Shown here in pieces: positions 16,348 to 24,042 of a stretch of DNA of 31,404 nucleotides. The DNA is taken from the NCBI GenBank assembly GCA_002493625.1, contig DKZK01000043.1, positions 1 through 31,404 on the forward strand, written 5' to 3'. This DNA comes from Lachnospiraceae bacterium UBA7076 (GTDB taxonomy: Bacteria; Bacillota; Clostridia; Lachnospirales; Lachnospiraceae). How positions within the stretch are numbered: position 1 is the stretch's first letter; the number at the start of each line of letters is the position of its first letter. The notes under the pieces were generated by a model. The model did no database searches and was not told the DNA's origin. It was given only the letters and a program-made list of their open reading frames with translations. The position numbers were made by a program, and so were the translations under genes.

Positions 16348-16361
16348 TTTACATATGTAAA
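16348..16361 (-). promoter_or_regulatory. BlaI-type operator of the blaI-M56 operon
   Basis: A perfect 14-base palindrome TTTACATATGTAAA lies about 105 bases upstream of the repressor start, identical to the core of the operator at 14416-14441. A possible promoter on the minus strand is TTGCAA, 17 bases, AAATAT, directly before the palindrome; the match is weak, and other hexamer choices (such as TATAAA just after it) are possible. Confidence 0.8.
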
Positions 16362-16475
16362 TATTTAACCATCCCACTTTATTTTGCAAAAATTAAGTTT
16401 CTTTCTCATTTCTTTACCTAATTTTAGGATTGCCAGAACTTATGTCTGTAAATATCATTAAAAATGGCACAAAAA

Positions 16476-16500
16476 AGTACCGGTACTATTTCATATGAAA
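16476..16500. repeat. Two adjacent 12-base palindromes
   Basis: AGTACCGGTACT (16476-16487) and TTTCATATGAAA (16489-16500) are each perfect palindromes, separated by one base. They lie between the terminator of the eight-gene operon and the blaI promoter region, over 110 bases upstream of the BlaI operator. They may be a binding site for another regulator; there is no other assigned feature between 16362 and 16542. Confidence 0.45.
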
Positions 16501-16542
16501 GGCACTGTCATAACGGAAACATAAAATGATAATGAAATAAAA

Positions 16543-16600
16543 GGGAGCTGTCACTCTAAAGGTATTTAAGGTAACAGCTCCCTCATTTTTTAATTCTTCA
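16543..16600 (-). terminator. Terminator of the eight-gene operon (possibly two-way)
   Basis: A 12-bp stem (16543-16554 with 16571-16582, one mismatch on the plus strand and a wobble pair on the minus strand) with a 16-base loop. Read on the minus strand it is followed by TTTTATTTC; on the plus strand by a TCATTTTTT tract. It lies about 35 bases past the stop of the ThDP enzyme gene. Confidence 0.87.
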
Positions 16601-16616
16601 AATATATGCGAACAAA

Positions 16617-18248
16617 TTACACCGCTATCTCAAGCAGCGCAGGCAGGTCATCCTCAAGCAGCCATCTTACACATTCCGCCGCATCCTCCGCATGTTCCAT
16701 TCGTTTTGCCTTTACGCTCATAGCCTGAGCCATTTTTACAAAATTGACTGAGGGCTGCAGGCTGAAACAGTCCGGATACGCATGGGGCTTTATATTTTCC
16801 TCCTGCCAATACATGTCCATATTGTCTCTCAAAAGCTGATATGCTCCATTATTCAGTATCACAAACTTTGCCCCAATATTGTATCTCGACGCAGTCTGTA
16901 ACGCCTGTATGGTATACATGCTTCCTCCATCTCCCGTAAAGCCTATTACTGTGGAGGATGGCGACGCAAGCTTAATTCCCATTGCACCCGGAATGCCTAC
17001 TCCCAGAGAGCCGCCTCTTGTCTGGAAAAAGCTTCCTGCCTTGGAAAACGGAAAGTAATGGTTCAGGGTGTCCGACGACGTGAGCGCCTCGTCAAATACA
17101 ATAAGCTCATCGCCTGTTTTTTCCTTGAGGGTCTTACAAAACGCATCAAATGCTCCCCCTTCCTTCCACGACATATCCCGCTTTTGTTTTTCCTGCCTCA
17201 TTTTTTCCGTTCTCGCATTTGCGGCATGACGCAAATCCTCCGTCAATATATCCTTTATCATGGCTGCAAGCTCCGTGAGAACACAGGCAGGGTCGGCGGC
17301 TATTCCTATGTCCACCCTGTGGTTTTTCCCTATCTCATAGGTGTTATGGTCTATGTGTATAATACGCGCATCCTCCCGGAAAGGGCTTTCCAGACATGGA
17401 AACACCTCAGGAAACACATACGTTCCCGCAATTAAAACCACGTCTGCGCACTTTACCTTATCCCTGCTGTTTTCCCCAAACATATGCCCGAGGTCACCGC
17501 CATAGAGACATGAGGAATGGTCAAAGTTGACTACGGAATTATCCGCGCCGTATACGGTTGCGCCTACAAGCTCCGCATTTGCAAGCAATGCATCAGCCGC
17601 TCCCGAAGCGTCTATTCCGTCCCCGACAACAAATACCGGCGCCGCCGCATTCGCAAGAAGCGACGCAATTTCCCCTAACTCCTTCTTGTCTGCCATTACG
17701 GTTTTCGTATTGATTCTGCACGAAGGATAAACAGGCTCCGTATTAATTTCGTCCAGTATGTCAAGAGGAAGCGCAAGAAAGACAGGTCCGGCAGGAGGCG
17801 TCACTGCCAGCTTTACCGCCCGTCTTACCATGCGCAAAAGAGAATCCTTATGGGTAACCCTTCCGCTCCATTTTGTTACCGGCTTTGCCATTGCCACCAA
17901 ATCACATGCCATCTGGGCATCCATAGCTTCATACTTTATACCTGCCTCCCCTGCAAGTATAACCAGAGGCGCATGTCCCCGCATCGCCTGATATATCATG
18001 CCGATTCCGTTTCCAAGCCCCACTCCGCTATGCAGCTGTACCACGGCTGGTCTCCCCGTTTTTCTGGCATATCCGTCCGCCATTGCAACCGCAATACTTT
18101 CCTGAAAACATGTAATGTAATGAAACTCTTTATATTTTCCCATGGCATCCAGAAACCCCTGTTCCACGGTTCCCGGATTGCCGAACATATGGTAGCAGCC
18201 GTCTGCCATAAGCTGTTCTATCAGCTTTTCATTTCCGGTTTTAGACAT
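16617..18248 (-). CDS. ThDP-dependent decarboxylase-like enzyme (benzoylformate decarboxylase/acetolactate synthase superfamily)
   Basis: A 543-residue thiamine-diphosphate enzyme with the three-domain POX/ALS layout. N-terminal Pyr domain: GNPGTVEQGFLDAM, catalytic glutamate E50 in CFQESIAVAMADGYAR, and VVQLHSGVGLGNGIGM. Central domain: PVFVVGDGID. C-terminal PP domain: GGSLGVGIPGAMGIKLA and the cofactor motif GFTGDGGSMYTIQALQTASRYN...LNNGAYQLL. It resembles benzoylformate decarboxylase and oxo-acid decarboxylases more than housekeeping acetolactate synthase, and no small ALS subunit is present. The substrate is unknown. The start is ATG 18248, 7 bases after GGAGG; the GTG two codons earlier abuts that site. 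It is the last gene of the operon, with a terminator behind. Confidence 0.88.
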   Translation of the reverse strand: MSKTGNEKLIEQLMADGCYHMFGNPGTVEQGFLDAMGKYKEFHYITCFQESIAVAMADGYARKTGRPAVVQLHSGVGLGNGIGMIYQAMRGHAPLVILAGEAGIKYEAMDAQMACDLVAMAKPVTKWSGRVTHKDSLLRMVRRAVKLAVTPPAGPVFLALPLDILDEINTEPVYPSCRINTKTVMADKKELGEIASLLANAAAPVFVVGDGIDASGAADALLANAELVGATVYGADNSVVNFDHSSCLYGGDLGHMFGENSRDKVKCADVVLIAGTYVFPEVFPCLESPFREDARIIHIDHNTYEIGKNHRVDIGIAADPACVLTELAAMIKDILTEDLRHAANARTEKMRQEKQKRDMSWKEGGAFDAFCKTLKEKTGDELIVFDEALTSSDTLNHYFPFSKAGSFFQTRGGSLGVGIPGAMGIKLASPSSTVIGFTGDGGSMYTIQALQTASRYNIGAKFVILNNGAYQLLRDNMDMYWQEENIKPHAYPDCFSLQPSVNFVKMAQAMSVKAKRMEHAEDAAECVRWLLEDDLPALLEIAV

Positions 18249-18308
18249 ATACACTCCTCCTCTGACTTTCCTTCCTCTGACATCCTTTCCCTTTTTCTCA
18301 TGCCGTCT

Positions 18309-19322
18309 TCAGTTACCTGCTTTTTCCATCATGCTGCGGATTTTTTCCGTTATGGACGCATTTGCACCAAACACATCCGCCGCAATGTCAAGAGCAAGCT
18401 TCCCGTCATGTCCCCGCAATGATAAATCAACGCCGTAATCCAGCAGAAGCTCCGCGCAATTTTCGTATCCGTGCCACAACGCATCATGCAAAGGCGTATA
18501 ACCGTTTGTATATCCCTGATAATTTACATCCACATCCTTTGCCGACAAAAGAATACGAAGTATTACCGGTAATCCATTGTAGGTTGCCTTATGTAACGGA
18601 ACCGCTCCGAATATCGGCTCGATTGCATTTACATCTGCGCCCTGCTCCAGAAGATACCGGACGATATCCGCATGGTTTTCCCTTGACGCGATAATAAGAG
18701 GCGTATGTCCGTCATTAAAACCGTTCACCATAGGATAACGCATTTCTATATCCGCTCCCGCTGAAACTGCCGCCTTAACCCCTGCCAAATCTCCATTTAA
18801 TACAGCCGTAAACAATGCATTATTTTGTCTCTCCTTATCCCGTTTTCTACGGTCCTCCACATACAGCTTTATCCGCTCAAGCTTTGCCTTTTCATTTTCT
18901 GAGCTGTTGACCTGAATGGCAAAATCAATATGTGTGTCAATGTCAAAGCCATAGGTTGTATTAATTCCAATCTCAGCGTCCATATCCAGCAGATACCTGC
19001 AGCATTCCACCTGCTTGAACCAGATGGCATCCATCAGGGCGGTATGTCCGGTTGTAGCAATCGTTGCATTTACATGGATTCCGTTTTCCACAAGATATTT
19101 TACAACCTCCGGATGTCCGCCCTGGCATGCCTTGTGGAGCGCTGTGGCTCCTGCCTCCGGATCGGTGACATTAATGTCAGCCCCTGCCTCCACAAGAGCC
19201 TTCACGCGCTCCAAATCACCACAGCCTGCGGCGTACAGCAATTCAGGAATATCATTCCCTACACAGGTTGTTTTTTTTTTAACGCTGCCACTGCCTCCGC
19301 AGTATCCCAGAATGCTTTCCAT
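18309..19322 (-). CDS. Ankyrin-repeat protein, possibly made by frameshift from the SnoaL-like gene
   Basis: The 337-codon frame encodes at least six ankyrin repeats from about residue 25 to the end: DIPELLYAAGCGDLERVKAL, TALHKACQGGHPEVVKYLVENG, TALMDAIWFKQVECCRYLL, NALFTAVLNGDLAGVKAAV, TPLIIASRENHADIVRYLLEQG, VPLHKATYNGLPVILRILL and TPLHDALWHGYENCAELLLDYG. The repeats form a protein-binding surface. No signal or membrane segment. The first ATG (19322) lies 64 bases inside the SnoaL-like gene, and the nearest GGAG is about 13 bases away, which is poor; the repeats begin only after the overlap. A ten-A run in the overlap would join the two frames by a -1 slip. An internal TTG start near 19246 is another option. 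It is 60 bases upstream of the ThDP enzyme gene. Confidence 0.85.
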   Translation of the reverse strand: MESILGYCGGSGSVKKKTTCVGNDIPELLYAAGCGDLERVKALVEAGADINVTDPEAGATALHKACQGGHPEVVKYLVENGIHVNATIATTGHTALMDAIWFKQVECCRYLLDMDAEIGINTTYGFDIDTHIDFAIQVNSSENEKAKLERIKLYVEDRRKRDKERQNNALFTAVLNGDLAGVKAAVSAGADIEMRYPMVNGFNDGHTPLIIASRENHADIVRYLLEQGADVNAIEPIFGAVPLHKATYNGLPVILRILLSAKDVDVNYQGYTNGYTPLHDALWHGYENCAELLLDYGVDLSLRGHDGKLALDIAADVFGANASITEKIRSMMEKAGN

Positions 19323-19681
19323 TCTACAATCTTATCTCCATCCCGCTTCATCTGATAAAATACATCTGCGTGATATATTGCATCTGTCTCAATAACCCGG
19401 TTCGTCTCATATGCATGTACCAAAAGTATGTTTCCGTCCACGTAAATATCAATCAAATCAAAGTTTTCCGTTTTTGACAGCTTGCCGTAAATATCAAAGG
19501 TCTGTTGTACCTCATACTTGCCATGATAGGTGCCAAGCCACGGGATTACATCATTATATCCCGGTATCACTCTGCAATTTTCCCACAAAATAGCATCATC
19601 CATATAAGTAAACAATTCATCAAAACGACCATTCCCTAATGCGTCAAACCATTTTTCCGCCAAATCATAAGTTGCTCTCAT
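19259..19681 (-). CDS. SnoaL-like / NTF2-fold protein
   Basis: A 140-residue protein with the pattern of SnoaL-like small barrels: a first helix LAEKWFDALGNGRFDELFTYMDD, a strand ILWENCRVIPGYNDVIPW, the GKYEVQQTFDIY helix, and strands DLIDIYVDGNILLVHAYE, DAIYHADVFYQMKRDGDKIVEWKAFWDT. Members are cyclases, isomerases, hydratases or ligand-binding proteins acting on small, often cyclic, substrates. The start is ATG 19681, 7 bases after GGAGG; an in-frame ATG at 19717 lies before that site. Its last 64 bases overlap the ankyrin frame. It sits with EthD and muconolactone-isomerase-like genes, which have similar folds and substrate types. Confidence 0.85.
   Translation of the reverse strand: MRATYDLAEKWFDALGNGRFDELFTYMDDAILWENCRVIPGYNDVIPWLGTYHGKYEVQQTFDIYGKLSKTENFDLIDIYVDGNILLVHAYETNRVIETDAIYHADVFYQMKRDGDKIVEWKAFWDTAEAVAALKKKQPV
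19271..19280 (-). promoter_or_regulatory. Run of ten A's: candidate slip site between SnoaL-like and ankyrin frames
   Basis: On the minus strand the sequence GCGTT is followed by ten A's and CAACC. The SnoaL frame reads TTA AAA AAA AAA CAA CCT GTG TAG, so it stops 12 bases after the run. The -1 frame reads AAA AAA AAA ACA ACC and continues into the ankyrin repeats. A AAA AAA is a known -1 slippery heptamer, and runs of nine or more A's also cause polymerase slippage. A sequencing error in the run is the simple alternative. Confidence 0.5.
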
Positions 19682-19731
19682 AATTTTACCTCCTATTCTC
19701 CTATCGCTGTTCATCAAATTTCACAGACTGC

Positions 19732-20049
19732 CTATTTAAATCCTTTTTTTACATCTTCCATAAATACGTCATAATCCCGAAGCGCCCAGACGTGCTCAAA
19801 TTCCAGATATTCCTTCATTGGAAGCTCCCCCATGGAATTTCTGTCCAAATCATCCGCATTGTCCACCTCAACAATTGCAATTACCCTGTGCTGGGAGGCA
19901 ACCTTATAGATACCTACCACCTTCAGGGGAGTATTCGTCTGCCCCTTCTGACTTTGCGCATGGCTTCCCTCCTTTGCCTCCAATGCCCAGAGGTCATCCT
20001 GCGATATACGTCCCTGATAATTCCATTTCATCTGCACATAAAATAACAT
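19732..20049 (-). CDS. Muconolactone delta-isomerase-like protein
   Basis: A 105-residue protein starting MLFYVQMKWNYQGRISQDDL. The length, the MLFYVQM opening strand, VVGIYKVASQHRVIAIVEVDNADDL and the ELPMKEYLEFEHVWAL ending match the dimeric alpha+beta barrel of muconolactone isomerases, which shift a double bond in a lactone during aromatic ring catabolism. The classic pathway partners are absent here, so the true substrate is open. The start is ATG 20049 with GGAGG upstream; the frame extends further but without a binding site. It lies 31 bases after the EthD gene and 50 bases before the SnoaL-like gene. Confidence 0.82.
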   Translation of the reverse strand: MLFYVQMKWNYQGRISQDDLWALEAKEGSHAQSQKGQTNTPLKVVGIYKVASQHRVIAIVEVDNADDLDRNSMGELPMKEYLEFEHVWALRDYDVFMEDVKKGFK

Positions 20050-20080
20050 GTTCTTCCTCCTTTCATACTGAACGTAACAG

Positions 20081-20746
20081 TTAAAATATCCGGTTTTCCT
20101 GACACAGGAACCGATGCATATATCTTTCATTTACAAGCTTCATTAACTCCGCATCCGCTTTCATAAAGTTTTCACCTGCCGTAATTCTCCGAAGCTCGTC
20201 CGCATGGCTGAGCCACAAATGAAGCGCCGCGTCAAAGGAGGACTCTCCCACCTCATAGAAGCTGTCCTTCACAATGCTGACTGTAATCTGCGGGATTCCT
20301 TCCACATCTGCAAACAGACATGCAATCTTGTCCGTAAGCTGTTCCCGAAACAGTTCAAGGGGAATCCCCTCCCTTCTTTTCATTAAGAACAGAAGCTTAT
20401 ATTCCGGCTCCTCATCGCATAAAAGCTTGTCATAGCTGTAGGTGTCAAGCCCAATGGTTGCCCAGAACGCCGCCCAGTTCGGCTCATCTGCCCGCGCTCC
20501 CTTTATGTATGCATCAGACTGCAAGGAAGCAAGCTGTTCCTCCTCATTTTCCAGCCAGATTTCCGCAACCCCGTTAAAAATGGGTTCCGGACTGTCAGAC
20601 ATCGGGAGAATACGGTCTACCTTATATTTTTTTATCTGTTCTATTTTTCCCGCATAAGAAACCGCATGTACGTTAATCCAGTAATCCTGAAATTCCTTTA
20701 CCGACATACCCGGCTTCGGTTTTGCAAATATAAGCTGATGTATCAT
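20081..20746 (-). CDS. EthD-domain protein, probably two tandem domains
   Basis: A 221-residue protein. The N-terminal half (1 to about 105) has the EthD signature: MIHQLIFAKPKPGMSVKEFQDYWINVHA, then KKYKVDRILPMSDSPEPIFNGVAEIWLENEEEQ. The second half (from about 115) repeats the ferredoxin-like pattern more loosely: YKLLFLMKRREGIPLELFREQLTDK, then SSFDAALHLWLSHADEL. EthD-type proteins occur in ether and aromatic compound breakdown and as cyclases or monooxygenases in polyketide pathways; their chemistry is often unclear. GGAGG precedes ATG 20746. It is 18 bases after the AGE-like gene, so co-translated. EthD, muconolactone-isomerase and SnoaL-like genes in a row is unusual for a gut-type Firmicute. 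Confidence 0.83.
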   Translation of the reverse strand: MIHQLIFAKPKPGMSVKEFQDYWINVHAVSYAGKIEQIKKYKVDRILPMSDSPEPIFNGVAEIWLENEEEQLASLQSDAYIKGARADEPNWAAFWATIGLDTYSYDKLLCDEEPEYKLLFLMKRREGIPLELFREQLTDKIACLFADVEGIPQITVSIVKDSFYEVGESSFDAALHLWLSHADELRRITAGENFMKADAELMKLVNERYMHRFLCQENRIF

Positions 20747-20764
20747 CCATACCTCCTTATCCGA

Positions 20765-22273
20765 TTACCTGAGAGCATTATATGTAATCTTAACTACTTT
20801 ATTTTTATCCTCCATAAAGGACAGCTCCTGATACTTGTCCACAGAAACCTTATTCGCCCGGAATATATACGGCGCTGCCTGCGCCACATCTTCGTCTTCC
20901 GCAAATGCATAGTATAGCTCAAAGCTTTCCCCTTTTATCTGACTGCTTGTCATATAGCCAAACAGCGCATGCTCAAAGCTGTGCAGGCTTGTTTTCCAGC
21001 TATGCACCTTAGGGTATCGGAGAACGGGCTCATTTGTCTCACCGTCAACCATATGCCATATCTCTCCGTTTTCATGGTCAACCATATAGTTAAACCAATA
21101 TGCATAGGTGTGATTTAAGTAATGCAGATAAGACGGGTCATTCAAGGACAGTATTGCCGTCGCCTGATCAAGCTCAGCCAGTATCCACCATTCCTTATCC
21201 TTATCCATTTTGCCGTTCTCATCAAATCTTCTTCCCCAGCACTTATCCTTGGCGATATATGCTTCCTTTAAAATACGGTCAATTTTTTCTCTGGCAAACA
21301 TCACGTAGGACATATCATGAAGCAATACCCCCGTCATGAGAATCAGCCACATGGTCTTAACGGAATGTCCAAAATCCGTATGATCGGCGCCCAGCCTCTT
21401 AACATCTGAACCTGTATCCTGTCCCCAAAAAAACTCGTACCGCTCACTGTAAAATCTGTAAATCAAAATATCTACCAGATTTTTTAAATCCTTTTTCCAC
21501 TCGCTCTGATACGGTTCCGGCAGGGAAGGCGTTACAAAAAGCATATATGCATAAATCTGGTCTAACTGGGCAACAATCTCCACACTGTTATCCATATTTT
21601 CCTTTGGAAGCCATGTAACATATCCCTTACCCTCATCAAAATAAGTTTCAAATATATAGTCCTTTACCTGAATAATATGATGCAATACGGTTTTATCATG
21701 GGTCAGGAAATAATACATACACAGACCTGTAAGACCATACGCCAGATCCTGACTGTTACGCTCGCCTCTTGGCTGCTCCCATTTTCCGGTCTTTTTTTCC
21801 TGCCGCGTAAACATGCCATGATTTCCGTCAATGGCATTAATTAATGCTTCCACGCCAAGCTTGCACTGTTTCAGATAAATTTCCTTGCCCGTCACATGAT
21901 ATGCAATTCCGTTGGCGTAGGTAAGTCTGGAATGCGCCCGCACAAAATTATATTCCGGTGTGATAAGCCCATTTGTGTCAGGGCTTGCCAGCGCTGCCTT
22001 TATTTCCTCCGGCCACTCGTCCGGATTATCGGAAAGCTTATAGCCCTCATTGGACATATAGGTTGGAAACAGTCCTCCATCAAGAGCGGAAGCATCCTTG
22101 CTCCAGTATTTCATCAAATCATTTACAATATGATCTCTCCACACAAAGGGCTCTGTCAGCTCCCTTATAAGCTTTTCAATATCATATTTTTTAACCTTTT
22201 TGCTCTGAATGGCGCCATCCGTTTCCGCTGCATTAAATCCATACCTCAACGTATTGGTTCTTTTTATTTTCAT
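20765..22273 (-). CDS. AGE-family (N-acylglucosamine 2-epimerase-like) protein
   Basis: A 502-residue protein with the repeated helix-pair pattern of (alpha/alpha)6 barrels. Recognisable AGE/mannose-isomerase elements are NSQDLAYGLTGLCMYYFLT, DFGHSVKTMWLI, DKEWWILAELDQATAILSL and HSWKTSLHSFEHALFGYM, which carry the His/Glu/Trp residues typical of the family's active site. Family members interconvert C2 epimers or aldose/ketose sugars. At 502 residues it is longer than usual (about 400), with an extra N-terminal part (about 90 residues) and C-terminal beta region. No signal peptide. GGGGG precedes ATG 22273. The substrate is unknown; distant glycosidase-like barrels are an alternative. Confidence 0.78.
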   Translation of the reverse strand: MKIKRTNTLRYGFNAAETDGAIQSKKVKKYDIEKLIRELTEPFVWRDHIVNDLMKYWSKDASALDGGLFPTYMSNEGYKLSDNPDEWPEEIKAALASPDTNGLITPEYNFVRAHSRLTYANGIAYHVTGKEIYLKQCKLGVEALINAIDGNHGMFTRQEKKTGKWEQPRGERNSQDLAYGLTGLCMYYFLTHDKTVLHHIIQVKDYIFETYFDEGKGYVTWLPKENMDNSVEIVAQLDQIYAYMLFVTPSLPEPYQSEWKKDLKNLVDILIYRFYSERYEFFWGQDTGSDVKRLGADHTDFGHSVKTMWLILMTGVLLHDMSYVMFAREKIDRILKEAYIAKDKCWGRRFDENGKMDKDKEWWILAELDQATAILSLNDPSYLHYLNHTYAYWFNYMVDHENGEIWHMVDGETNEPVLRYPKVHSWKTSLHSFEHALFGYMTSSQIKGESFELYYAFAEDEDVAQAAPYIFRANKVSVDKYQELSFMEDKNKVVKITYNALR

Positions 22274-22303
22274 GTTAATTTCCCCCTTTGATTGACCGTC
22301 AGC

Positions 22304-22930
22304 TCATTTACCTGCCAGACTTATTTTTCTATATGTTGCAAGCAGCGTATCGCAGTAAAGCTCTATATCTGCTGCTGACCTTCCCGTAACCAGATCCCTG
22401 TCCACCACAACGTGGGATTCATCAGGCACGTAAACTGCTCCTGCATTATAGACATCTGCCAACACTACCGTATGGCAGATAACCTTCCGCCCCTTTAAAA
22501 GCTCCGGCACAGGTGTGAGAATCCAAAGAGAATGACATAACGCCCCTTTCACAATCTGCGGATTCATCATTGCTCCCGCCATAAATCTTACGGCAGCCGG
22601 CGAGCGTAAAAGTCCCGTGTCTCCCAAGCTTCCCATTGGCGGTATCTCCCTCAGTCGGCATGCAACGTAGTTTGCCGCAGTGAGGACAATTGCGTAATCA
22701 TTCGGATTACAGACCGCAATTTCCTTTTTCACAAGCATGGTTTCGGGCATCTGCCCTTTCTCCGTAACATCACTTACTATAACACGTTCCGTATCTCCCC
22801 AAAGATATGTCATAAATTCAACCTCTGCGCCATGTAAGGTAAAAAAATCCTTATAATAAGCTACTTCCATTGGTATGTACTCCGTTTCCACAAGAACAGC
22901 AACCTTTTTTCCCGCTAATACCTTGTCCAT
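22304..22930 (-). CDS. DJ-1/PfpI-family protein
   Basis: A 208-residue protein of the class I glutamine-amidotransferase-like fold. Visible elements: KKVAVLVETEYIPMEVAYYKDFF with the conserved acidic residue near E15 or E22, DYAIVLTAANYVACRLREI, and the nucleophile elbow GALCHSLWIL with C132 and H133, followed by LLKGRKVICH, a strong PfpI marker. Family members are proteases, deglycases, hydratases or chaperones. GGGAGG lies before ATG 22930. The next upstream gene is a second, longer DJ-1/PfpI protein, so the operon encodes a pair that may act together. Confidence 0.88.
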   Translation of the reverse strand: MDKVLAGKKVAVLVETEYIPMEVAYYKDFFTLHGAEVEFMTYLWGDTERVIVSDVTEKGQMPETMLVKKEIAVCNPNDYAIVLTAANYVACRLREIPPMGSLGDTGLLRSPAAVRFMAGAMMNPQIVKGALCHSLWILTPVPELLKGRKVICHTVVLADVYNAGAVYVPDESHVVVDRDLVTGRSAADIELYCDTLLATYRKISLAGK

Positions 22931-22981
22931 TTTTTGCCTCCCTTCATTTTTGACATTACCGACAATGCGGTAACACATCTT

Positions 22982-23803
22982 TTACCATCCATACCGCCTA
23001 AGTCCGTTTTCAAGCACTTCCACAAGCATTTCTCCTGTTTTGTATGAATCCCCCGTGGATCTTCCTGTAATAAACGGATAATCTACAATTGTGGAAAGGG
23101 TTTTGCCTACGTTTCCTATAAACTCCCCTTCAGGACCAACGGCATCTCTTAAAACAAATTCAAGCGGATACGGCGCAGGACCGATATTAATGTCGTAACC
23201 GTAAAAGCCTGTTCCATCCTTATAATCATATTCAAGAGGATGTCCCGTAACATGCTTTCCCCATATGATACTTTTCCTGAGCCAGTAATCCCTTGCAAAG
23301 GCAAGACAGGTAACTGCATAGCACTCTGCCGCAACAGGCTTGTCCGCGCCCACAAATATTTTTATTAAATCGTGAACCCGGCTGTTATTTCCCATATCGA
23401 GAATCGGACCGCTGCCTCCCACAAGCAATAATGCATCATAGCATTTAAGCTCCTCCGCTGCCTTTTCAACACTCTGATTATATGCCTCAAAATCCCTCAG
23501 ATATGTACTGCTGCACATATACGGACGTTCCCCTATCATTTCACTTAAATTCATAGGGTTGTCCAGCAAATCAGATTCCTCAATTTCCTTCACCTTTTTT
23601 GCCATTTCCTCTGACACTACGGTTTTTCCCAGAGCCGGGTCCACAAAAGTCGGATCCATGCTCGGAGGAAGCGCATGCGGCTTTTTGCCCTTCGGCGTCA
23701 CAAAATCTACCATCATGCCGTTGTTGATAAGCGTTTCGTAGGGTCCTACAAGCTCCTCACCCCAATACCCAAATTCGGATAAAACACATAAAACTTTTTT
23801 CAT
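22982..23803 (-). CDS. DJ-1/PfpI-family protein, long form
   Basis: A 273-residue protein. The N-terminus KKVLCVLSEFGYWGEELVGPYETLINNGMMVDFVTPKG is typical of DJ-1/PfpI hydrolase-like proteins (Hsp31 type), with E16/E17 as the likely acidic residue. The elbow is KPVAAECYAVTCLAFA with C161, where ICHGP is usual; the His after the Cys is replaced by Tyr. DALLLVGGSGPILDMGNN and the end FITGRSTGDSYKTGEMLVEVL fit the family. A stretch of extra residues near 75-110 resembles the cap of the Hsp31 branch. The start is ATG 23803 after AAAGGAGAAG. It is the first clear gene of the operon, about 240 bases downstream of the predicted promoter. Confidence 0.86.
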   Translation of the reverse strand: MKKVLCVLSEFGYWGEELVGPYETLINNGMMVDFVTPKGKKPHALPPSMDPTFVDPALGKTVVSEEMAKKVKEIEESDLLDNPMNLSEMIGERPYMCSSTYLRDFEAYNQSVEKAAEELKCYDALLLVGGSGPILDMGNNSRVHDLIKIFVGADKPVAAECYAVTCLAFARDYWLRKSIIWGKHVTGHPLEYDYKDGTGFYGYDINIGPAPYPLEFVLRDAVGPEGEFIGNVGKTLSTIVDYPFITGRSTGDSYKTGEMLVEVLENGLRRYGW

Positions 23804-23864
23804 TGCTTCTTCTCCTTTCCATTGAAACATATCTATAGCTGCATGCCTTATTGATGCGTTTCAT
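23757..23864 (-). CDS. Candidate 35-residue leader ORF overlapping the first DJ-1 gene
   Basis: ATG 23864 is preceded by AAGAAGGGGGG with a 4-base gap, a stronger site than that of the DJ-1 gene. The frame encodes 35 mostly basic residues (MKRINKACSYRYVSMERRR...) and stops at 23757, 47 bases inside the DJ-1 gene in another frame. It could couple or dampen translation of the operon. No family likeness; it may be chance. Confidence 0.25.
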   Translation of the reverse strand: MKRINKACSYRYVSMERRRSNEKSFMCFIRIWVLG

Positions 23865-24042
23865 TATTCCCCCCTTCTTTGCACATAAGGCTTGTTATCA
23901 TTCCCAATAATGTAAGACATTTTTCCCCTTAGTTTTTCCCTCAGCAGAAATATATGCAGTGTTTTTCCAAAATATTCCTGTTTTTCTTTAAAAGCGACAG
24001 CAAATCACAAAAATTACATACCCTATCTTATATTTTCGTTTT

